Assembly: GCF_020097835.1 (NCBI RefSeq)
Contig: NZ_CP083666.1
Location: forward strand, 2,232,001 to 2,296,000
Source of the DNA: Haloprofundus halobius
GTDB taxonomy: Archaea; Halobacteriota; Halobacteria; Halobacteriales; Haloferacaceae
Direction of reading: 5' to 3'
DNA length: 64,000 nucleotides
A program made the position numbers and the translations under genes. The first letter of the stretch is position 1, and each line of letters starts with the position of its first letter. Positions 8,080-15,925 of the stretch are shown here, piece by piece. Under the pieces are notes generated by a model. It was not told the DNA's origin, did not search any database, and was given only the letters and a program-made list of their open reading frames with translations.

Positions 8080-9699
8080 ATGCTTGAGAGAGTCGGACTG
8101 TACCGAGTGGCGACGTGGGCGGTCGTCGTCGCGGTGCTCTTTTCCACGGTCGGGACAGGGGTGACGACGGCGGAAGCGACGGCCACGGACGCCTCGGCCG
8201 CGACGAACGTGGAGCTATCGACCTGTACCACGATTTCGACTCCGGGAACGTACGTCGTCGGCGAGGACGTCAACGCGAGCGGGTCGGGTCCGTGTCTGAC
8301 CGTCGACGCCGACGACGTCCGAATCGTCGGCGACGGGCGAACGCTCTCGGGCGACGGGGATGGCGTGGGAGTGCTCGCCGACGGCGTCGACAACGTGACT
8401 GTCGAGAACCTCACCGTCGCCGACTTCGAGACCGGCGTCCGGTTCCACGGGGTCGGCAGCGGGTCGCTCGGTGGCGTCGCAGCCGTCGACAACGCGAACG
8501 ACGGGATGCACCTCGCGTCGACGACCGGCGTGGCGGTAGTCGACAGTCGCGCCGACGGCAACGCCGACGACGGCATCGTCTTCGACGACGCTGACGACAA
8601 CCGAATCGAGAACAGCGCGTTCCGCCGCAACGGCGGCGACAACGGCGGCGACGGTATCCTCCTCCGGAACGACTCGAACGACAACGTAATTCGCCTGAGC
8701 GTCGCCGACGAGAACATCGACGACGGGATCGACCTGGACAACGCCAGCGGCAACCTACTTGCGTCGAACCTCGTCCGCGGAAACGAGGGGTTGGAGAACG
8801 CCGACGGTATCGAACTGCGCGACGCCGACGACAACGTCGTCCGGCGAAACACGGTCCGGAACAACCTCGACGACGGCATCGACGTCGCCCGGTCGGACAA
8901 CAACACCGTAGTCGACAACGTCGTCACCGGAAACCGGAACGACGGCATCCCGATCGGCGTCGCCGACGGCAACCGCGTCGTCGGGAACGTCGTCCGCGAC
9001 AGCGGCAGCGACGGCATCCTGCTCCGCGGGGAGGCGTCGAACAACCTCGTGCAGCGCAACACGGTGACCGACAGCGCCCGCGACGGCATCCTGCTTCGCC
9101 TCGGCGCTCGCGGGAACCGCATCGTCGGAAACACGGTGACCGACAGCGCCCGCGACGGCATCGTCCTCAGGAACGCGACGGCGAACGTCGTGCAGGGGAG
9201 CGTCGTGCGCGACAACGCCGACGACGGTATCGAGATAGACCACGGCGGCGACCGGAATCTCGTCCAGCGCAACGAGGTGTTCGACAACGGGGCGGACGGC
9301 GTCCGATTTCATCGGTCGGCGCAGACTCGCCTGCTCGACAACAGGGTGTGGAACAACGGCGCGGACGGCATCAACGTGACCGACGCCCGGAGCGCGGTGC
9401 TGGCGCGAAACGTCGCCAACGAGAACGACGACAACGGGGTCGAACTCACGCGCGTCACCTCGTCGGCAGTCGTCGAGAGTACGACCAAAAACAACGGCGC
9501 GAACGGCATCAGACTCGACCACGTTCGGCGCGTCGTCGTCGCGCTCACCGACGGCGACGGCAACGGCGACGAGGACGTGGTGGTCGTCGAATCGACGAAC
9601 GTCTGGACCGTCGACCGGCCGAGTCCGCTGTCTCGACCAGCGGCGCTCGAAGCGTTGGTTCGTCGCGTTACCGGGTTGGACGTGTCGCTCGGCGGGTGA
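8080..9699 (+). CDS. Secreted right-handed parallel beta-helix protein (NosD-like)
   Basis: 539 residues with an N-terminal hydrophobic signal (VATWAVVVAVLFSTVGTGVTT) and an acidic mature chain. From about residue 95 to 500 the chain is a series of roughly 22-26-residue rungs with Asn ladders and a recurring DGI/DGV, e.g. NTVTDSARDGIL. This is the parallel beta-helix (PbH1/NosD/CASH) fold used by polysaccharide lyases and surface proteins. No catalytic site is recognisable, so a substrate is not assigned. Two neighbouring rungs share 33 identical bases (9058-9090 and 9130-9162), evidence of recent rung duplication. An AT-rich promoter region lies at about 8010-8070. Convergent with the M24 gene. 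Confidence 0.85.
   Translation: MLERVGLYRVATWAVVVAVLFSTVGTGVTTAEATATDASAATNVELSTCTTISTPGTYVVGEDVNASGSGPCLTVDADDVRIVGDGRTLSGDGDGVGVLADGVDNVTVENLTVADFETGVRFHGVGSGSLGGVAAVDNANDGMHLASTTGVAVVDSRADGNADDGIVFDDADDNRIENSAFRRNGGDNGGDGILLRNDSNDNVIRLSVADENIDDGIDLDNASGNLLASNLVRGNEGLENADGIELRDADDNVVRRNTVRNNLDDGIDVARSDNNTVVDNVVTGNRNDGIPIGVADGNRVVGNVVRDSGSDGILLRGEASNNLVQRNTVTDSARDGILLRLGARGNRIVGNTVTDSARDGIVLRNATANVVQGSVVRDNADDGIEIDHGGDRNLVQRNEVFDNGADGVRFHRSAQTRLLDNRVWNNGADGINVTDARSAVLARNVANENDDNGVELTRVTSSAVVESTTKNNGANGIRLDHVRRVVVALTDGDGNGDEDVVVVESTNVWTVDRPSPLSRPAALEALVRRVTGLDVSLGG
9058..9162 (+). repeat. Two identical 33-bp rung repeats inside the beta-helix gene
   Basis: The stretch beginning AACACGGTGACCGACAGC is identical at 9058-9090 and 9130-9162, 72 bp apart, exactly 24 codons. 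Other rungs are diverged at DNA level. Confidence 0.85.
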
Positions 9700-9739
9700 G
9701 GAAAGCGTGGCGCGAGAGAGAGAAGAGAACGCGACGCGT

Positions 9740-10921
9740 CTACCGAACGACGTTCGATTCGAGGTCGCGCGGGAAGAACGTCAGCCACTCGGTGCCCCGT
9801 TCGGTGATGGCGATGGTGTCGGAGTGGCGGTAGCCGAACTCGTCGGTGTAGATGCCGGGTTCGATGGTGTACACCTGCCCGGGGGCCATCTCGGCGTCGG
9901 CGGGGTCCTCCTGGGCGTCGTCCCACCCGCGGTCGATGTACGGCGGTTCGTGACCGTCAAGACCGATATTGTGGCCGACGTGGTGCTGGGCGAGGTCGGC
10001 GACGCCCTGCTCTTCGAAGTAGTCCCAGACGACCTGGTCGACGTGACTGATGGAGACGCCCGGCCCGAGCGCTTCGATGGCGAGGGTCTGGGCTTCGAGC
10101 ATGAGTTCGAAGTAGTGCTCCTGTTCGTCGGTCGGTTCACCGACGAACATCGTCCGCTCCAGTTCGGAGTGGTAGCCGTCGACGTTCGCCGACGCGCCGG
10201 TGATGAGTACGTCGCCCTCCGACAGCCGTTCGTTCGGCGTGTGCCCGTGCGGGAGCGCGGTCTCGGTCCCGCTGATGTAGCCCGCGTGGACCGGGCCGTT
10301 GCCGCGGACCCGAACCGAGTAGCGGTCGCCGAGCGTGTCGAGCATCGCGCGGGAGGCGTCGGTCGACGCCTGCTGGCTGACCGTCGCCGGGTGCGCGCCG
10401 ACTTCGGTGTAGTCGGCGAGGTAGCGGTGGCCGAGGTTCGCCCACTTCGCCGACTCGCGGATGAGGTCGACCTCGGCGTCGGTCTTCTCCCAGCGCATCC
10501 GGTCGACCCAGCGCTGGGACTCGACGTCGACGAACTCCGAGAGCTTCGGCCCTTCGTAGCCCATCACCCCGGGCGCGCCGTCTCCGTCGGCGGCGACGGC
10601 GTCGACGCCCATCCCGCGCAGCATCGAGACGGCCGTCTCTATCGGCTTGCCGCCGGGGTAGTCGAAGTAGTGGTGGACGGCGTCGATTCGATGGTTGGGT
10701 TCGACGCGCTCGACTTCGAGTCGGGGCACCGTAATCTCGATTCGGTTCGGCGTCACCGCGAGGACGACGGGCCGCTCCGTCTGGATGTGGTGGAACCCGG
10801 TGAGATACTCGATGCTCGTCGCGCCGAACCAGACGCCGGCGTCGGCGTCGGTGTCGGCGAGCGCGCCGCGGATGCTGTCGATGCGCGCCTCGAACTCGGA
10901 GGGTGGGAGTCTGGTTGCCAT
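9740..10921 (-). CDS. M24-family protein (Xaa-Pro peptidase/creatinase-like) lacking most metal ligands
   Basis: Pita-bread-fold protein of about 393 residues from ATG 10921, with an N-terminal creatinase_N-like domain (residues ~10-140) and a C-terminal M24 domain. The His in HHVGHNIGLDGHEPP and the Glu in YTIEPGIY are conserved. However, the first metal Asp is replaced by Thr in VLITGAS, the second by Glu in YHSELERT, and the last Glu by Ser in YRHSDTIAIT. Loss of ligands resembles metal-independent creatinase rather than prolidase. Therefore 'aminopeptidase' would be an over-call. Monocistronic, convergent with the beta-helix gene. Confidence 0.85.
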   Translation of the reverse strand: MATRLPPSEFEARIDSIRGALADTDADAGVWFGATSIEYLTGFHHIQTERPVVLAVTPNRIEITVPRLEVERVEPNHRIDAVHHYFDYPGGKPIETAVSMLRGMGVDAVAADGDGAPGVMGYEGPKLSEFVDVESQRWVDRMRWEKTDAEVDLIRESAKWANLGHRYLADYTEVGAHPATVSQQASTDASRAMLDTLGDRYSVRVRGNGPVHAGYISGTETALPHGHTPNERLSEGDVLITGASANVDGYHSELERTMFVGEPTDEQEHYFELMLEAQTLAIEALGPGVSISHVDQVVWDYFEEQGVADLAQHHVGHNIGLDGHEPPYIDRGWDDAQEDPADAEMAPGQVYTIEPGIYTDEFGYRHSDTIAITERGTEWLTFFPRDLESNVVR

Positions 10922-11021
10922 GCAGCCACCTTCTCCGCGCACTTCAAAAGTATGGGGATGGGTGACGCTGCCTTCCGGAATCTCGACCGAAAGGCGTCGA
11001 GTGTCGGGTTCCGGCGACGCG

Positions 11022-11072
11022 GCGGGGAGACGGACGCCGCGGTGAGACGGACGTAGCGGTGAGACGGACGCA
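11022..11072. repeat. 17-bp tandem repeat, three imperfect copies
   Basis: Units GCGGGGAGACGGACGCC, GCGGTGAGACGGACGTA and GCGGTGAGACGGACGCA follow one another at 11022-11072, then decay. It lies in the gap between the M24 gene start and the 3' end of the acidic hypothetical. Confidence 0.8.
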
Positions 11073-11087
11073 GCGGGGGCGGACGGG

Positions 11088-11492
11088 TCAGTTCGCGCTC
11101 GTGTTCGACTCGTCGTCGACGACGTCCTCGGCGATCTCCTGCAGTTCGCGGTCGGGATTGTACTCGTTCTCGCCGCCTGCTTCGCCGGTCACTTCGCCGT
11201 ACACCGCCTCCCGAACTTCCTCGGCGGACTCGTACTCCTCGTCCTGTCCGAGTCGGTCGAAGACGCTGCCGAGCGACTCCGTCTCGTTCGGCATGTCGTC
11301 GGGTTGGCCGCCGTACTCCTCGGCGAGTTCCTCGCCGCGGACGGGGAACTTCTGGCCCTCGAGATGCCGGTCGATCTCGTCCATGATGTTCTCGACCGTG
11401 TCGGCGCGTTCGTCCTTTCGCCGCCGCGAGTTCTCGATGACGCTCTCGTGACTCGAATCGGTCCGGGAGTTCTCGTCGGGTTCGTCGGCCAT
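11088..11492 (-). CDS. Small acidic haloarchaeal protein (resembles DUF5789)
   Basis: 134 residues, highly acidic, no membrane span. The central part (GQKFPVRGEELAEEYGGQ ... ESLGSVFDRLGQDEEYESAEEVREAV) follows the pattern of the haloarchaeal DUF5789 group: a short helical domain with a conserved hydrophobic-Pro-[VL] motif, flanked by disordered acidic tails. Function unknown. Ends near a tandem repeat. Family call is from memory of the pattern and is moderate. Confidence 0.7.
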   Translation of the reverse strand: MADEPDENSRTDSSHESVIENSRRRKDERADTVENIMDEIDRHLEGQKFPVRGEELAEEYGGQPDDMPNETESLGSVFDRLGQDEEYESAEEVREAVYGEVTGEAGGENEYNPDRELQEIAEDVVDDESNTSAN

Positions 11493-11570
11493 AGCTCACC
11501 GTACGGTTCGGAGCCAAAAAGGCGTAGTGGCGGCGCGGGTGCGAGTCGAAACGCCGGATTCGGACGCCGG

Positions 11571-12593
11571 TTACAGGTCGATACTCACCCAGTCACCATC
11601 GCCGCGAGCGGACTCGTAGGCGGCCTCGGTGACCGCCGTGACGCGGAGGCCGTCCATCGGTGTCGCGGGCGGCGTAGTCCCTTCCCGAATCGCGCGGACG
11701 AACGACTCGGCTTTGTTCGGATGCGAGTGATCCGCGAGGTACGGCGTGTGCGTCGTACTGTTGGCGTCGATTTCGGAGAGTTCTCGGTCCTCCCACTCGC
11801 GCCCGTCGAGGTACACCGCGCCCTCGTCGTCCCAGATGTGGATGTGTTCGCGCGTGGCCGGCGTCTTCCCGTACACCGAGACGCTGGCGTTGGCTCCCTC
11901 CTCGAACTCGATCCAGAGCTCCGCGCGTTCGTCGACGCGCTGTTCGTCGTCGACGAAGGTCATGTCCGCGCGGACGGCCGTCGGCGTGAGGTCCGTCGTC
12001 CAGAGAATGGCGTCGAGGATGTGGCTCCCGGTGTCGTAGAGGTAGCCGCCACCGCTGAGGTCCGGGTTCGCGCGCCACGTGCCGCGGAAGCGGTCGACCC
12101 AGTCCTGACTGATTTCGGCGGTTATCCACTGCGGCGTTCGACCGCTCTCGGTCCACCGCCGTCGCGCTTCGACGAACGCCGGGTTGAGGTGGCGCTGGTA
12201 GCCGACCATCAGCACTTCGTCGGCGTCGAGCGTTCGCTCGTAGAGGTCCCGTGCCCGTTCGAGGTCAGTCGTCAGCGGTTTGTCACAGAGCACGTGCAGC
12301 CCGCGCTCCAGCGCCGCGACGACCTGCTCGTAGTGGAGCGTGTGCGGCGTGCCGACGAGCACCGCGTCGAGGTTCTCGCCGTCGAGCATCTCCCCGTACT
12401 GTTCGTAGCGCGACTCGGGCGGCACCGAGAACTGCTCGCCCGCGTCGACGCGCGCGGACTCGGCTACGTCGCACACCGCCGCAACGCGCGCCTGCGGGTG
12501 GTGGGCGAACTCGTCGCCGACGGTCGTGCCGATGTAGCCGAGACCGACGATACCGACTCGAATCGGGACGTCGCTGTGTGTCTTCTCCGACAT
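11571..12593 (-). CDS. Gfo/Idh/MocA-family oxidoreductase
   Basis: About 340 residues from ATG 12593. N-terminal Rossmann domain opens RVGIVGLGYIGTTVGDEF; the dinucleotide-binding EKP-type motif appears as CDKPL; the C-terminal alpha/beta domain includes GGGYLYDTGSHILDAI with the conserved catalytic D/H region. The substrate is probably a sugar or inositol derivative. Lies 90 bp downstream of the aldo-keto reductase on the same strand, so the two may be co-transcribed and act on related carbohydrates. An upstream in-frame Met (12626) exists but adds a weak extension. Confidence 0.88.
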   Translation of the reverse strand: MSEKTHSDVPIRVGIVGLGYIGTTVGDEFAHHPQARVAAVCDVAESARVDAGEQFSVPPESRYEQYGEMLDGENLDAVLVGTPHTLHYEQVVAALERGLHVLCDKPLTTDLERARDLYERTLDADEVLMVGYQRHLNPAFVEARRRWTESGRTPQWITAEISQDWVDRFRGTWRANPDLSGGGYLYDTGSHILDAILWTTDLTPTAVRADMTFVDDEQRVDERAELWIEFEEGANASVSVYGKTPATREHIHIWDDEGAVYLDGREWEDRELSEIDANSTTHTPYLADHSHPNKAESFVRAIREGTTPPATPMDGLRVTAVTEAAYESARGDGDWVSIDL

Positions 12594-12683
12594 CGTGACC
12601 TGCGGTCCTACGACGACGACACTCATAGTCGTTGGGTGGACCCGTGAGGTCGACGTCCGGAGACGACGCGTCGCGCCCGCCGC

Positions 12684-13673
12684 TCACCAGCGGTGGTGGA
12701 CGTGGTCACGCACGTACTCGTCGTACACCTCGTGGACGAGTTCGTGCTGCTGGGCCGTCGGTTCGGGGAGGTCGGCGGCGGCGACGTTCTGCCGGATGTG
12801 TTCCGGACTGGTCGAACCGGGGATGACGGCGCTCACGGCGTCGAACGAGAGAATCCACCGGAGCGTGAACTGCGCGAGCGTCGCGTCGTCGGACACCGCG
12901 GGTTCGAGCGCGTCGGCGGCGCGGACGCCCGTCTCGAAGGGTACACCGGCGAACGTCTCGCCGACATCGAAGGCGTCGCCGTCGCGGTTGTAGTTGCGGT
13001 GGTCGTCCTCGGGGAACTCGTCGTCTACGGAGAGGTTACCGGTGAGGAGGCCCGACGCCAGCGGCACGCGGACGACGACGCCGACGTCGCGGCGAATCGC
13101 CTCCCGGAAGAACAGTTCGGCGGGGCGCTGACGGAACGGGTTGAAGATTATCTGGACCGTCTCGACGCCGTCGTACTCGATGGCCTTCAGCCCCTCCTCG
13201 ACCGTCTCGACGCTGACGCCGTAGTGGTCGAGTGTCCCCGTGTCCTTCAAGTCGTCCAGCGCCTCGAACACCTCGGGTTGGTAGTACACGTCGGTCGGCG
13301 GGCAGTGCAGTTGGAGCAGGTCGAGCGAGTCGACGCCGAGGTTCTCGCGACTCCGGTCGACGAACCGTTCGAGGTTCTCGTGGGTGTAACCGTCGGTCTC
13401 GTGCGGGTCGAGGCGGCGGCCCGCTTTGGTCGCGACGGTCACGTCGTCGCGGGCGTCCTCCTCGTCCAGGACTTCGGCGATACGCTTCTCGCTCGCGCCG
13501 TCGCCGTAGACGTCCGCCGTATCGATGAAATCGACGCCCGCATCGAGCGCCGCGCGGACCGCCTCGCGCCCCTCCTCCGCCGTCACATCGCCCCAGTCGC
13601 TGCCGATGTTCCACGTGCCGAGACCGATTTCGGTCACGTCGTAACCGGTGGTGCCGAGTTCGCGGTGTCGCAT
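12684..13673 (-). CDS. Aldo/keto reductase
   Basis: TIM-barrel NADPH reductase of about 329 residues from ATG 13673. The catalytic tetrad is visible: Asp and Tyr in VDFIDTADVYGDG, Lys in VATKAGRRLD, His in DLLQLHCPP. The C-terminal NADP site includes AVIPGSTSPEHI. The upstream extension MGDTYGRTHVRRG is unlike the family and was excluded. Paired with the Gfo/Idh gene downstream. Substrate not determined. Confidence 0.92.
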   Translation of the reverse strand: MRHRELGTTGYDVTEIGLGTWNIGSDWGDVTAEEGREAVRAALDAGVDFIDTADVYGDGASEKRIAEVLDEEDARDDVTVATKAGRRLDPHETDGYTHENLERFVDRSRENLGVDSLDLLQLHCPPTDVYYQPEVFEALDDLKDTGTLDHYGVSVETVEEGLKAIEYDGVETVQIIFNPFRQRPAELFFREAIRRDVGVVVRVPLASGLLTGNLSVDDEFPEDDHRNYNRDGDAFDVGETFAGVPFETGVRAADALEPAVSDDATLAQFTLRWILSFDAVSAVIPGSTSPEHIRQNVAAADLPEPTAQQHELVHEVYDEYVRDHVHHRW

Positions 13674-13843
13674 ACCACGTCGTACGTGCGTACGACCGTA
13701 AGTGTCACCCACGGCGGAAGGATTTCCCGGGATCGAGGGCGCGAGACGTGCGCGCCGAATCCCGTTCCGCTCGCCCGCGCGGTCGCTGTCGACCTTCGAG
13801 GACCGCCCCGACGTTTTTCATCTTCTCGGCTGATTATTCCCAC

Positions 13844-14629
13844 ATGTCAGTAGCTCCCGAACCCGCCGAGATTTTCGAAAGAGCGGTCGCGGAAGGCGAG
13901 CGACGCCTCGATCAGTCGCTGCTCGAACTGGTTTCGACGAGTTTCATCGCGGGGTTCACCGTCGTGTTCGGCATCGTCGCGCTCGGGCACGTCCACGCCG
14001 CGGTCGGACGGCAGTTCGGTTCGCTCGCCGAGCTCGCAGGCGCGCTCGCCTTCGGCGTCGGCGTCGTGTTCCTCATCGTCGGCCGCACGGAACTGTTCAC
14101 CGAGAACTTCTTCGACCCGACGGCGAAGGCGGTCAAGGCGGATTCGTGGATGCTCCGGCCGCTCTTTCGTCTCTGGGTCGTTACTTTCGTGTTCAACCTG
14201 CTCGGCGGCGGTCTCTTCGCGTTGGTCTTCTCCGTGGAGGGGACGCTGTCGGCGCACACCACGGAGGCGCTGCGAGCGTTCGCCGTGGAGTTCGTCCGCC
14301 GCGGAGTGGCTACGGAGTTCGCCAACGGCGTCGCGGGCGGGGCGCTCGTCGCACTACTGTCGTTTCTCCTTGCGGCCGCCAACAGCGTCAGAAGCCGCAT
14401 CACGATGGCGTACATCGTCGGGTTCCTGTTGGCGCTCGGTCCGTTCGACCACGTCGTCGTCACCATGCTCCACGTCTTCATCGGCGTGCTCTTCGGGGCC
14501 GAGGTCGGCGTCGTCTCGTTCGTCGTCATGACGGCGACCGTCACGGCCGGGAACTTCGTCGGTGGACTCGGCTTGGTCACGTTCACGCACGTCACGCAGT
14601 TCAGAGGTGCGCGTCAGTCCGACGGGTAG
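13844..14629 (+). CDS. Formate/nitrite transporter family channel
   Basis: 261-residue FNT-fold protein with six hydrophobic segments. ATG 13844 gives an N-terminus PAEIFERAVAEGERRLDQS, the amphipathic helix expected for the family. Recognisable: GRTELFTENFFDPT in the second helix region, ITMAYIVGFLLALGPFDHVV, and the last-helix GNFVGGLGLVTFTHV. The transported anion (formate, nitrite, hydrosulfide or a weak acid) cannot be told. An inverted repeat follows the stop and may end transcription. Confidence 0.88.
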   Translation: MSVAPEPAEIFERAVAEGERRLDQSLLELVSTSFIAGFTVVFGIVALGHVHAAVGRQFGSLAELAGALAFGVGVVFLIVGRTELFTENFFDPTAKAVKADSWMLRPLFRLWVVTFVFNLLGGGLFALVFSVEGTLSAHTTEALRAFAVEFVRRGVATEFANGVAGGALVALLSFLLAAANSVRSRITMAYIVGFLLALGPFDHVVVTMLHVFIGVLFGAEVGVVSFVVMTATVTAGNFVGGLGLVTFTHVTQFRGARQSDG

Positions 14630-14630
14630 A

Positions 14631-14679
14631 GTCGAGTGAACTCGCTCTACCTGCTTTTGTGGGCGAGCGTTCACTCGAC
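14631..14679. terminator. Inverted repeat after the FNT gene (possible terminator)
   Basis: GTCGAGTGAA (14631-14640) pairs with TTCACTCGAC (14670-14679), extended by CGCTC/GAGCG after a 2-nt bulge; loop of 17 nt containing CTTTTG. It begins one base after the stop codon. Confidence 0.45.
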
Positions 14680-14680
14680 A

Positions 14681-14703
14681 AGTCCGCTCTCCCCGATTTG
14701 AAC
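14681..14703 (-). repeat. Detached copy of the tRNA-Tyr 3' end (attachment-site-like)
   Basis: 23 bases at 14681-14703 (beginning AGTCCGCTCTCCCCGATTTG) are identical to 14817-14839, which cover the last 20 nt of the tRNA-Tyr gene and 3 nt beyond it. Spacing is 136 bp. Duplicated tRNA 3' ends are what site-specific integration leaves behind. Confidence 0.85.
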
Positions 14704-14819
14704 TCAGTCAGACGAGGCGCCCACACCGTTCGCGCGCTGCGACTCACCTGCTCAACTCGGACCGAGGAATCCGTCACATTCAGCACCGGTTCGCTGCGCT
14801 CTCGGTACTGAAGTTCAGT

Positions 14820-14892
14820 CCGCTCTCCCCGATTTGAACGGGGGGCAAGCCGATCTACAGTCGGCTGCTCTGCCAGGCTGAGCTAAGAGCGG
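14820..14892 (-). tRNA. tRNA-Tyr (anticodon GTA)
   Basis: 73-nt cloverleaf on the minus strand: 7-bp acceptor CCGCTCT/AGAGCGG, D arm with AGCTCAG...GAGC, anticodon stem GCCGA/TCGGC enclosing CTGTAGA (anticodon GTA), T arm CCCCG TTCAAAT CGGGG. No CCA encoded and no intron visible. The 3' end is duplicated 136 bp away at 14681-14703. Confidence 0.93.
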
Positions 14893-15008
14893 TGCTCTCT
14901 CGTACCGCCCTCTCGCGTATAACGATTACTGTTCGGCACGTCGTACGTGAACGAATGACGAGCATTGGGGAAGATTGAAATAGTGTGGCATAATTCCTCT
15001 CAACGAAG

Positions 15009-15524
15009 ATGAGTAAAGTGACGTTCCGCGCGGACGACGACCTCGTCGAGCGGTTGGAGGCGTTAGAGGCCTCCAAGAGCGAGGTTATGCGCGAGGCGCT
15101 TCGTGCGTACCTCGACGCGTCGGAACGTGACGACGGTGCAGCGGAGACGACGCCAGCATCGGCTCGCGAGGCGGTCGACCGTCTCGTCCGCGAGCGCGTC
15201 GACGAACTCGTCGACGAACGACTCCGCGAAGTCGAGAACCGCCGCCCGCAGGACGTAAACGTCAACATCAGTCTCGACGGTGCGGGAGGCGACGACTCGG
15301 AGGCGCGTAAGACAACGCTCGACGACTCGGAGCGGACCGACGAGAGATCGTGCAATCAGTGCGGCGAAGAACTGTCCGATGACCAGATGTACTGCCCGAA
15401 TTGCGGCGAGAAGGCGTCCCGTCGGCTGTTCTGCGACTGCGGCGACGAGGTGCGCTCGGACTGGGCGTTCTGTCCGGGGTGCGGTCGGCGGACCCCGGCG
15501 GCCGACGTGCTCGAACGTCGTTGA
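15009..15524 (+). CDS. cdrL: CdrL-like regulator: ribbon-helix-helix plus double zinc ribbon
   Basis: 171 residues. Residues 1-45 form a ribbon-helix-helix DNA-binding domain (VTFRADDDLVERLEALEASKSEVMREAL). A charged helical linker follows (VDRLVRERVDELVDERL). The C-terminus carries four Cys pairs: CNQC, CPNC, FCDC and CPGC, a double zinc ribbon. Haloarchaeal CdrL is known as the long RHH partner encoded beside cdrS-ftsZ2 and acting on that promoter. Position and architecture match. The gene ends 209 bp before cdrS. Confidence 0.85.
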   Translation: MSKVTFRADDDLVERLEALEASKSEVMREALRAYLDASERDDGAAETTPASAREAVDRLVRERVDELVDERLREVENRRPQDVNVNISLDGAGGDDSEARKTTLDDSERTDERSCNQCGEELSDDQMYCPNCGEKASRRLFCDCGDEVRSDWAFCPGCGRRTPAADVLERR

Positions 15525-15563
15525 GGCACTTCTGGCGCACGTATACACCGTTTCCGCGATGGC

Positions 15564-15718
15564 GTCTTACAGCCGCCGTTACATTTATATCCTATCGCTC
15601 TGTGCTTACGTTCGCGTAAGACGGTCGTCTTACGTTCCGAAGCCGGCGGGGCTAAGTCGCCCTCTTCGTGCGGTTTCGGCGCGTCAGACGACATCGGGCA
15701 TGTGCCCGACCGTCTTAC
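15564..15718 (+). promoter_or_regulatory. cdrS-ftsZ2 promoter with repeated GTCTTAC boxes
   Basis: TATA-like TTTATAT at 15584-15590. GTCTTAC occurs at 15564-15570, 15627-15633 and 15712-15718, and inverted at 15616-15622. Together 15615-15634 form CGTAAGAC-GGTC-GTCTTACG, a perfect 8-bp inverted repeat; CTTACG-TTCG-CGTAAG (15605-15620) overlaps it. The repeat falls at and just after the expected transcription start, as a repressor or autoregulator site would. Confidence 0.6.
15694..15709 (+). promoter_or_regulatory. Hairpin/inverted repeat ahead of cdrS
   Basis: TCGGGCA-TG-TGCCCGA, 7-bp arms with a 2-nt spacer, ending 24 nt before the cdrS ATG. Could be an operator half-turn or an mRNA hairpin in the leader. 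Confidence 0.4.
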
Positions 15719-15733
15719 CGGGGGAATGCAAAT

Positions 15734-15922
15734 ATGGAGCGTGTGACACTACGAATTCCGAAGCAGCAGATCGAGGAAGTCGAACAGATGGTGGAAACGG
15801 GAGAGTTCCCGAACCGAAGCGAAGCCATCCGTTCGGCCGTCCGCGAGATGCTCAACGAACAGGTCGAGGAACGCGACGCGAAACGCCCCGAGCGCGCCAA
15901 GCGCAGCTGGGCGAAGGTGTAA
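15734..15922 (+). CDS. cdrS: CdrS, short ribbon-helix-helix cell-division regulator
   Basis: 62-residue single-domain ribbon-helix-helix protein: [20 protein letters not shown] then the helix-turn [17 protein letters not shown]. In haloarchaea CdrS is established as the regulator co-transcribed with and controlling ftsZ2, with broader effects on division genes. The stop is 3 nt before the ftsZ2 ATG, so the pair is co-translated. The basic tail ([13 protein letters not shown]) is typical. ATG 15734 sits after AAAT, with a long regulated leader upstream. Confidence 0.93.
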   Translation: MERVTLRIPKQQIEEVEQMVETGEFPNRSEAIRSAVREMLNEQVEERDAKRPERAKRSWAKV

Positions 15923-15925
15923 TCG

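Noticed and set aside
11022-11072. Possible CRISPR or origin iteron array
   Set aside because: Only three short contiguous units; no Orc1/Cdc6 gene and no AT-rich unwinding region nearby.
14704-14816. Second tRNA or small RNA between the direct repeats
   Set aside because: No cloverleaf or stable stem could be traced in these 113 bases; only the copied tRNA 3' end at the edge is recognisable.
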